From a virus, in the IMG/VR virus record IMGVR_UViG_3300031974_002188, positions 1-23,851 of that record: a stretch of DNA of 23,851 nt; one strand, 5' to 3'. Below, piece after piece: positions 18,737-23,851 of the stretch (its first letter is position 1; every line of letters starts with the position of its first letter). The position numbers and the translations under genes are program-made. The notes under the pieces are model-generated. The model saw only the letters and a program-made list of their open reading frames with translations, was not told the origin of the DNA and did no database searches.

Positions 18737-19430
18737 AAGATATTTCACCACTATTACTGAGATGGCGATAAATGCCTACAATAATTGTGATGACGATAGA
18801 CTAAAGAATAAAATATACAATAGATTCATACATTACCCGTTTGATAAGTTATCAGAGAATGTAATACATACCTACAAAACTTATTACTTCGATATACCAT
18901 ACGAAGATGTCAAAGCAAGTGTAGTGGCATTTTTAAATGAAAAGATTCATAAGTTCAATGGTGAAAATGGTAGAGCATTTTCTTACTTTACGGTAGTAGC
19001 TAGAAATTATTTATTCAACGAAAACAATGCCAACTATGCACGGATGAAATCAAGAGAAGGTTTGGATGTAGTTGATTCATCAAGGAATATCGTAAACGAA
19101 GTTGTTAGTGAACAGATGAAAGAATCCAAATCAGACTTCATCGACCACTACACTCAGTACATCGATTATCATTTAGACGATATCTTCTCTAAGGATAGAG
19201 ATAGGGCAATTGCTGATTCAATAAATGAGTTGTTCAAAACAAGGAATGACTTATACTCTTACAATAAGAAAGCACTTTACATACTTATTAGAGAGAGGAC
19301 AGGAGTCCATACTCAGTACATAACAAAAGTAGTGGGTAAGATGAAACATATTTACGCAGAGTTATATACTGAATACAATAAATTTGGACACATTGATATG
19401 TTGTATAAGTTAAAGGGAATCGATGGATAA
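18714..19430 (+). CDS. gp55: late RNA polymerase sigma factor, gp55-like (238 aa)
   Basis: Divergent sigma subunit that directs host RNA polymerase to late promoters. The marine T4-like gp55 pattern is clear: KRYFTTITEMAINAYNN, YNRFIHYPFDKLSENVIHTY, and the conserved GRAFSYFTVVARNYLFNENN (sigma region 2-like). It is longer than T4 gp55 (185 aa), with an extended C-terminal part (about residues 150-238) that looks like a helix-turn-helix region. It overlaps the preceding gene by 23 nt and the next by 8 nt. Its place just before the baseplate genes fits a regulator of the late block, and the TATTTATA/TATAAATA motifs are candidate targets. Confidence 0.88.
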   Translation: MPRKRKNKRYFTTITEMAINAYNNCDDDRLKNKIYNRFIHYPFDKLSENVIHTYKTYYFDIPYEDVKASVVAFLNEKIHKFNGENGRAFSYFTVVARNYLFNENNANYARMKSREGLDVVDSSRNIVNEVVSEQMKESKSDFIDHYTQYIDYHLDDIFSKDRDRAIADSINELFKTRNDLYSYNKKALYILIRERTGVHTQYITKVVGKMKHIYAELYTEYNKFGHIDMLYKLKGIDG

Positions 19431-19791
19431 GGATACTGAATTATTTAAGGGAAAAACATTCTCTGATATTATGGCTGATATCTACACTAACTCAAAGAAG
19501 AAAGATAGGCAGTTGAAACTTCTTATTGCTCAATTAGAACCATTGGTTAAAAACATCAATGATGCAACGGTTGTAGTCCCATTGATAAAAGAATATATGG
19601 AGGTATCTGTAAAGAACGATGAACAGATTGTAAAACTTGCAGCGATCGTCCAGCGTATGATGAAAGATGCAAATTCTGAAGATGGTGGTGGATTAGGATT
19701 GTCAGATGATGAAAAGAAACAACTATTAGAAAACGCAAAAGCGATTGATGCAAAAATAGATTCTCTTAAAAATGATGGAGATGATGAATGA
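19423..19791 (+). CDS. conserved phage protein between gp55 and baseplate genes (122 aa)
   Basis: Overlaps the gp55 gene by 8 nt and the next gene by 4 nt (ATGA). A helical protein: KGKTFSDIMADIYTNSKKKD, RQLKLLIAQLEPLVKNINDA, VVPLIKEYMEVSVKNDEQIV, then a Gly/Asp linker (EDGGGLGLSDDE) and an acidic C-terminal helix. I recall this pattern from marine T4-like phages near gp55, always unnamed. A late-transcription accessory role (gp33-like) is possible by position but the sequence does not show it; a baseplate or virion part is equally possible. Confidence 0.7.
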   Translation: MDKDTELFKGKTFSDIMADIYTNSKKKDRQLKLLIAQLEPLVKNINDATVVVPLIKEYMEVSVKNDEQIVKLAAIVQRMMKDANSEDGGGLGLSDDEKKQLLENAKAIDAKIDSLKNDGDDE

Positions 19792-20750
19792 GTACATTCC
19801 AAACAGGCACAATACAATCTATAAATTTAAAAGATGATAATCCCAATGAGGTTTATAGTGTAAGAGTTCTAACCTCAAAAGGTTCAGGTCGGTCTGAAGT
19901 TGCATATCCACTTGATGTAAACATAAAAAGAATTCCACTAATAGGAGAGAGTGTAATACTCATATCCTCATTGGGTGCAGAAGCGAGTGGTGGTAGTCGG
20001 AGAGCCAAACAATATTACATATCATCAACTGCTGTACAATTAAATGTACATAATAATGCATTACCTGCAGGTGCTGTACCTCAACGGAGTACGAATGTAC
20101 TTTCCACATATGTACAAACTCTCACAGGCACTCCTAACATAAGTAAGAAATCAGAAGTAAGTTTAGGTAAAGGATTTGAGGAGAGAACTGATGTTGGTTC
20201 ATTACAACCATTCATCGGTGATGTTCTATTAGAAGGTAGGTTCGGACACTCACTCCGATTTGGATACTCGCCAAAAGAATCAGATACCACACAAAGTCCA
20301 TCGTGGGAATCGTCAAATGCATCTGACCCCATAACCATATTGTCAAATGGTAGAGATGGTGGTTCTTACAATAAATTTAGTGTTGAGGATGTCAACAAAG
20401 ACTTATCATCTATATGGATGGGTTCATCGCAAAAGATAAAGTTAGAACCATCTAATAAGTTTACATTCGGAGTAACTCCACAAAACTCATATAACAAACC
20501 ACAACTGATATTCAATTCAGACAGAGTGGTAATCAATTCAAAGTCAGACTCAGTTTTAATTAGTGGTGGAAAATCAGTAAACATATCTACGAAAAGTTGG
20601 AGAGCTGATATGGATGAGATATTCAATCAGTTAGAAGTAGTGGTTACTGAACTATCAAAAGCTGCATCTGTGATGGTGGGACTTGGTATCCCAATCAATG
20701 TCGCATCTTTATCCAAAGCAGTTGCTAGTTTGAAGTCTATGAAGCAGTAG
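19788..20750 (+). CDS. gp5-like baseplate hub/spike protein lacking lysozyme domain (320 aa)
   Basis: The N-terminal 90 residues have OB-fold character (GTIQSINLKDDNPNEVYSVR, IPLIGESVILISS). The centre contains GDVLLEGRFGHSLRFGYSP and SNASDPITILSNGRDGG, patterns of a virion protein conserved in marine T4-like phages at the position of tail spike/hub genes. The C-terminal region has short repeated strands (FNSDRVVINSKSDSVLISGG) like the beginning of a beta-prism, then helices. It is followed by gp25 and gp6, which supports a baseplate role. T4 gp5 is 575 aa and carries a lysozyme domain, which I do not find here. The hub/spike assignment is by context and pattern, not proof. Confidence 0.7.
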   Translation: MSTFQTGTIQSINLKDDNPNEVYSVRVLTSKGSGRSEVAYPLDVNIKRIPLIGESVILISSLGAEASGGSRRAKQYYISSTAVQLNVHNNALPAGAVPQRSTNVLSTYVQTLTGTPNISKKSEVSLGKGFEERTDVGSLQPFIGDVLLEGRFGHSLRFGYSPKESDTTQSPSWESSNASDPITILSNGRDGGSYNKFSVEDVNKDLSSIWMGSSQKIKLEPSNKFTFGVTPQNSYNKPQLIFNSDRVVINSKSDSVLISGGKSVNISTKSWRADMDEIFNQLEVVVTELSKAASVMVGLGIPINVASLSKAVASLKSMKQ

Positions 20751-20779
20751 TGATATCATCACAAAACAAAACATTCTGA

Positions 20780-20787
20780 TATTTATA
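20780..20787 (+). promoter_or_regulatory. TATTTATA motif before the gp25-gp6 block
   Basis: TATTTATA lies 15 nt before ATG 20803 in a 52-nt gap, with no host-type TTG at 19-20 bp upstream. Position ahead of late structural genes makes it the best candidate of the set for a gp55-dependent promoter. Confidence 0.45.
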
Positions 20788-20802
20788 TAAAAACATAATA
20801 TT

Positions 20803-21300
20803 ATGAAACCAAAAGAATTAGCAAAACTATTAGAGGTGGTAGTTAGAAAGGTGGTTAGAGATGAACTCAAACCCATCATCACAGAGGTTGTAAAGGCATC
20901 TAAACCAGTAGAACAAAGTAGAGTAAAACAACCATCCACCAAAAAGAGTGGTGTAAGTTTATTCGAAGTCTTAGGTGAAGAAACGCAAAAACCACAAACC
21001 AAATTTTCAGATGATGTAATGTTGAATGGTATATTAAATGAAACTGCAAACGATGGTGAGTGGAGAAACTTAGATGGTAATCCATACACATCACAACAAG
21101 CACAAGGATTCAACAGAGCACAAATGGCTGAGATGATTGGGTATAGTGATGGTGTAGCTACCGCACAAACAATGGCACCAATGACAGGACCTGATGGAGA
21201 ACCCATCAACACAAATATCGAAGGTACTGCTGTAGGTGACGCATTGACACGAGATTATTCTGCATTAATGAAAACTATTAATGCTAAGAAAGGAAAATGA
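20803..21300 (+). CDS. putative virion-associated protein (165 aa)
   Basis: Helical N-terminus (ELAKLLEVVVRKVVRDELKPII) followed by a Lys/Pro/Ser-rich linker, then VSLFEVLGEETQ. The C-terminal half is Gly/Ala/Thr-rich (YSDGVATAQTMAPMTGPDG, NIEGTAVGDALTRDYSALM). The tail is basic (KKGK). Low-complexity linkers and position between the hub-like gene and gp25 suggest a structural or assembly protein. I recall similar short proteins beside gp25 in marine phages but no name. It ends 3 nt before gp25, where two stops stand in a row (TGA TAA). Confidence 0.65.
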   Translation: MKPKELAKLLEVVVRKVVRDELKPIITEVVKASKPVEQSRVKQPSTKKSGVSLFEVLGEETQKPQTKFSDDVMLNGILNETANDGEWRNLDGNPYTSQQAQGFNRAQMAEMIGYSDGVATAQTMAPMTGPDGEPINTNIEGTAVGDALTRDYSALMKTINAKKGK

Positions 21301-21303
21301 TAA

Positions 21304-21741
21304 ATGCGGGAACGGACTGAATATAGATACAACCCTATAGACTTTAATGATAATGTAGCAGTTGGAGTTACATTACCATATGGAAAGCTTGGTGGTTTGT
21401 TTAATCTAAGTTATACTACTGAAGAACAATCCGTTTCAAACTTAAAGAACTTACTCTTAACAAGAAAAGGTGAAAGACCATTTCAACCAGAATTCGGTTC
21501 GGATGTGTACTCATTGTTATTTGAGAACATCGGATTGGATTTGTCAGATAGGTTATCCGAATCTTTAAGAGAAGATATAAATTTATGGTTACCATACATA
21601 ATTATTGATGATATCATTGTTGATACAGAACCTGACAGAAACTATGTAAAGATACAATTATCATTTAGAGTTACTGAGCAAGGAGCTAATCAGCAAATAG
21701 TAGTGTTTGTTGATTCTGCTGGAACAACAACTGTAGAATAG
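21304..21741 (+). CDS. gp25: baseplate wedge subunit gp25 (145 aa)
   Basis: Forms part of the inner baseplate and, in T4, starts tail-sheath assembly. The family signature is evident: VSNLKNLLLTRKGERPFQPEFGSDVY (about residues 43-68), then LLFENIGLD and a long helix with the LWLPYIIIDDIIV strand. The length is close to T4 gp25 (132 aa). It precedes gp6 by 8 nt, the standard T4-like arrangement, and both would be translated from one late message. High confidence from sequence and synteny. Confidence 0.95.
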   Translation: MRERTEYRYNPIDFNDNVAVGVTLPYGKLGGLFNLSYTTEEQSVSNLKNLLLTRKGERPFQPEFGSDVYSLLFENIGLDLSDRLSESLREDINLWLPYIIIDDIIVDTEPDRNYVKIQLSFRVTEQGANQQIVVFVDSAGTTTVE

Positions 21742-21749
21742 GTAGTAAG

Positions 21750-23681
21750 ATGGCTAATAACGATTTAGTAAAAAAAGATGTATCACTATTAGGAAGGGAC
21801 TTCGGTGAGTTCAGAAAGAACTTAGTTGATTTCACCAAAACATATTTCCCCAATACATATAATGATTTCAACGAATCATCTCCAGGAATGATGTTTATGG
21901 AGATGGCATCATATGTGGGTGATGTTTTATCATTCTATACAGATACACAATTAAGAGAATCTCTATTACTATCAGCAGAAGAAAACCGAAACCTATTCAA
22001 TATTGTATCAGCATATGGATACAAGCCAAAGAACTTTGTTCCTGCTACAACTACATTAGATGTATTCCAATTAGTTCCCGCCAAAGGAAGTGGTGACGAT
22101 GTTACACCTGATTTCGATTATGCTATGACAATTGAAGATGGGATGCAAGTTGGTTCATCACAAAACAACAATGTAAACTTTATAGCTCAAGGTCAAGTAG
22201 ACTTTTCGGTATCATCATCTTTTAGTCCTACAGAAATAACGGTTTATCAGATTGATGAAACAAACAACATACCCGTATACTATCTTCTGAAGAAAAGTGT
22301 AAAGGTATCAAGCGGAACTATTGAGAGTAAAACATTCACATTCGGTTCACCAAAAATTTATGATAAGATTAAGATTGAAGACCCTAACCTTATTCGAATC
22401 AAAAGTATAACAGATTCGGATGGTGACACTTGGACGCACGTTCCTTACTTAGCACAAGATACTGTATTCAATCAAGTTGAAAACAATTCAGACAACTCAA
22501 CCAACTATTCTCAGTATAGTGGTGACGCACCATATCTTTTAGAACTGAAGAGAGTTCCAAAGAGATTCATTACAAGAATGGAAGATAAAGGTGAGATGGT
22601 TATTCAGTTTGGTGCTGGCATATCTCAGAACGCAGATGAAGAAATTGTTCCTAACCCTGACAATGTGGGTTCAGCACTCTACAACATCGTTGGTGATTTA
22701 GACCAAGGGATTGACCCATCGAATTTCTTATACACAAAGACATATGGAGTCGCACCATCAAACACAACATTGACTGTTGAGTATTTGGTGGGTAATGGTG
22801 TATCTGATAATGTATCTGCAAAAGACTTAACCAACATTACATCTGTAGTAACATCGTTTAAGAACGAATCTAATTTGGATAGTGGTGTTGTCAGATTCAT
22901 CAGAAACTCATTAGCTGTAACCAATACAGAACCCGCTAGAGGTGGTAGGAGTGAAGAAACCAACGAAGAGATTCGTAACAACGCTATGGCATTCTTCGCA
23001 GCACAGAACAGAACTGTCACTAGAGAAGATTATGTAATGAGGTGTTACGCATTACCCCCACAATTCGGTTCAGTAGCAAAAGCATATTTGATGCAAGACT
23101 ACCAAATCGAAGATAAGAAAAAAGACAATACCACAATCTCATCTGAGATACCAAACCCATTGGCATTGAATTTGTATACATTGGGATATGATTTGAATAA
23201 GAATTTGGTAGGATTGAATCCAGCAACCAAAAACAATCTGAGAAACTATATCTCATACTACAGAATGTTAACTGATGCAGTCAACATCAAAGATGCACAT
23301 ATCATTAACATCGGTGTTGATTTTGAAATTACTGTTATGCCTGACTACAATTCCAATGAGGTGTTGTTGAGGTGTATAGAAGAGTTAAAGAATTATTTCA
23401 ACATTGACAATTGGAGAATTGGTGAACCAATCCAACTATCAAAACTTTATGTTATGTTAGACAGAGTGGATGGTGTTCAGAGTGTTCTCAGACCTGACAG
23501 AGAAGGAAATGGTGGTTTAAAGATATTCAACAGATTCAATGGAAACTATTCACCAAACAAATATAGCATTAGTAACGCTACAAAGAATGGTGTAATATAT
23601 CCTGCTAAAGACCCATCTATATTTGAAGTTAAATTCCCTAATAACGATATTAGAGGTAAGGTAGTAACTCAATCATTCTAA
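21750..23681 (+). CDS. gp6: baseplate wedge subunit gp6 (643 aa)
   Basis: The ring-forming component of the contractile-tail baseplate wedge. The N-terminal region FPNTYNDFNESSPGMMFMEM and YVGDVLSFYTDTQLRESLLL (about residues 33-72) is diagnostic for gp6 of T4-like phages, and the RTVTREDYVMRCYALPPQFG segment (about residues 420-440) matches the conserved baseplate-J-like core. The length resembles T4 gp6 (660 aa). The C-terminal part contains the expected IHIDFEI-type strands (IINIGVDFEITVMPD) and helices. Its stop is contiguous with an AGGAGG site for the next gene. Complete, with no frameshift seen. Confidence 0.96.
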   Translation: MANNDLVKKDVSLLGRDFGEFRKNLVDFTKTYFPNTYNDFNESSPGMMFMEMASYVGDVLSFYTDTQLRESLLLSAEENRNLFNIVSAYGYKPKNFVPATTTLDVFQLVPAKGSGDDVTPDFDYAMTIEDGMQVGSSQNNNVNFIAQGQVDFSVSSSFSPTEITVYQIDETNNIPVYYLLKKSVKVSSGTIESKTFTFGSPKIYDKIKIEDPNLIRIKSITDSDGDTWTHVPYLAQDTVFNQVENNSDNSTNYSQYSGDAPYLLELKRVPKRFITRMEDKGEMVIQFGAGISQNADEEIVPNPDNVGSALYNIVGDLDQGIDPSNFLYTKTYGVAPSNTTLTVEYLVGNGVSDNVSAKDLTNITSVVTSFKNESNLDSGVVRFIRNSLAVTNTEPARGGRSEETNEEIRNNAMAFFAAQNRTVTREDYVMRCYALPPQFGSVAKAYLMQDYQIEDKKKDNTTISSEIPNPLALNLYTLGYDLNKNLVGLNPATKNNLRNYISYYRMLTDAVNIKDAHIINIGVDFEITVMPDYNSNEVLLRCIEELKNYFNIDNWRIGEPIQLSKLYVMLDRVDGVQSVLRPDREGNGGLKIFNRFNGNYSPNKYSISNATKNGVIYPAKDPSIFEVKFPNNDIRGKVVTQSF

Positions 23682-23690
23682 GGAGGTAAA

Positions 23691-23851
23691 ATGATATATA
23701 GAATATACGGACAAAAAGATACTACCATATACGAACAGAACGCTCGTAAGAATCAGAACACTGGTAATGATGAAGTATTGGAGGTAACTAAGTTTTTTGA
23801 TGAGGAGTTCAATACTACTTGGATCGGTAATAGTAGAATCCTTACACAATT
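23691..23851 (+). CDS. 5' part of a DNRLRE-like virion protein (3' truncated)
   Basis: The start is fixed by a perfect AGGAGG (23681-23686), the best Shine-Dalgarno site in the window. The 53 visible residues (YRIYGQKDTTIYEQNAR, NTGNDEVLEV, then TTWIGNSRILTQ) follow the pattern 'K-D-T-x-I ... N-x-G-x-x-x-x-L-x-V ... S-R-x-L' of DNRLRE-type beta-sandwich domains. I recall such domains in marine phage baseplate or tail-fibre-associated proteins located after gp6. The gene runs off the end of the window. The function is inferred from position after gp6 and the strong RBS. Confidence 0.7.
   Translation, partial: MIYRIYGQKDTTIYEQNARKNQNTGNDEVLEVTKFFDEEFNTTWIGNSRILTQ

Noticed and set aside
19423-19791. 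Assignment as gp33 late-transcription co-activator
   Set aside because: Position fits, but the sequence does not show the gp33 clamp-binding or polymerase-binding pattern that I could recognise.

Overview
The window is a contiguous piece of a tailed-phage genome, very probably a T4-like (myovirus) phage of a Bacteroidetes/Flavobacteriia host. Every gene I accept is on the + strand, genes are short and packed with 1-8 nt gaps or stop/start overlaps, and most of the sequence is AT-rich. Phage identity rests on late sigma factor gp55, baseplate wedge gp25 and gp6, a gp5-like baseplate protein, three phage-style tRNAs, a 340-residue thymidylate synthase, UV-damage endonuclease and a MoxR/VWA pair like those of marine T4-like phages. 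Host assignment rests on repeated promoters of the form TTG-N19/20-TATATTTR (the Bacteroidetes -33/-7 type), on the scarcity of Shine-Dalgarno sites, and on a small protein resembling the Bacteroidetes family DUF4494. It is an inference, not proven.

Layout. 1-255: end of an unrecognised gene. 295-3117: small accessory genes, several with membrane segments, one with YD-type repeats, one Api92-like. 3178-4249: two coupled unknown genes followed by tRNA-Leu(UAA), tRNA-Arg(UCU) and tRNA-Lys(UUU). 4264-4834: a membrane protein and an unknown, followed by a 72-nt cloverleaf-like RNA with glycine-type features (4819-4891). 4907-7083: unknown, acyl-CoA thioesterase, thymidylate synthase and two small genes. 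7154-10654: a 704-aa HExxH + VWA protein and a MoxR-type AAA+ ATPase, clearly more GC-rich than the rest. 10759-13584: eight small unknowns. 13662-15449: Hsp20, small membrane proteins, UV endonuclease. 15575-18443: membrane coiled-coil protein, ClpP, GroES, HD hydrolase. 18446-23851: membrane-anchored small protein, late sigma factor, unknown, then the baseplate block (gp5-like, small protein, gp25, gp6 and the start of a DNRLRE-like structural protein).

How it works together. Nucleotide supply (ThyA), repair (UvsE), translation supplements (tRNAs) and protein folding/turnover (Hsp20, ClpP, GroES) sit between regulatory and structural modules. gp55 lies just upstream of the structural genes it would be expected to switch on.

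The most striking unexplained signal is regulatory. Four intergenic regions carry a direct repeat TTAACA-N5-TTAACA (11-bp period). In three of them it lies exactly 32 bp upstream of a TAnATTTA -7 box, with TTG 20 bp before that box; the fourth is close to this. In two of these the promoter is fused to a GGGG-CTT/AAG-CCCC terminator whose stem/loop edge supplies the -33 TTG. This looks like a dedicated co-regulated promoter class, with geometry like a Pho-box-type (OmpR-family) operator.
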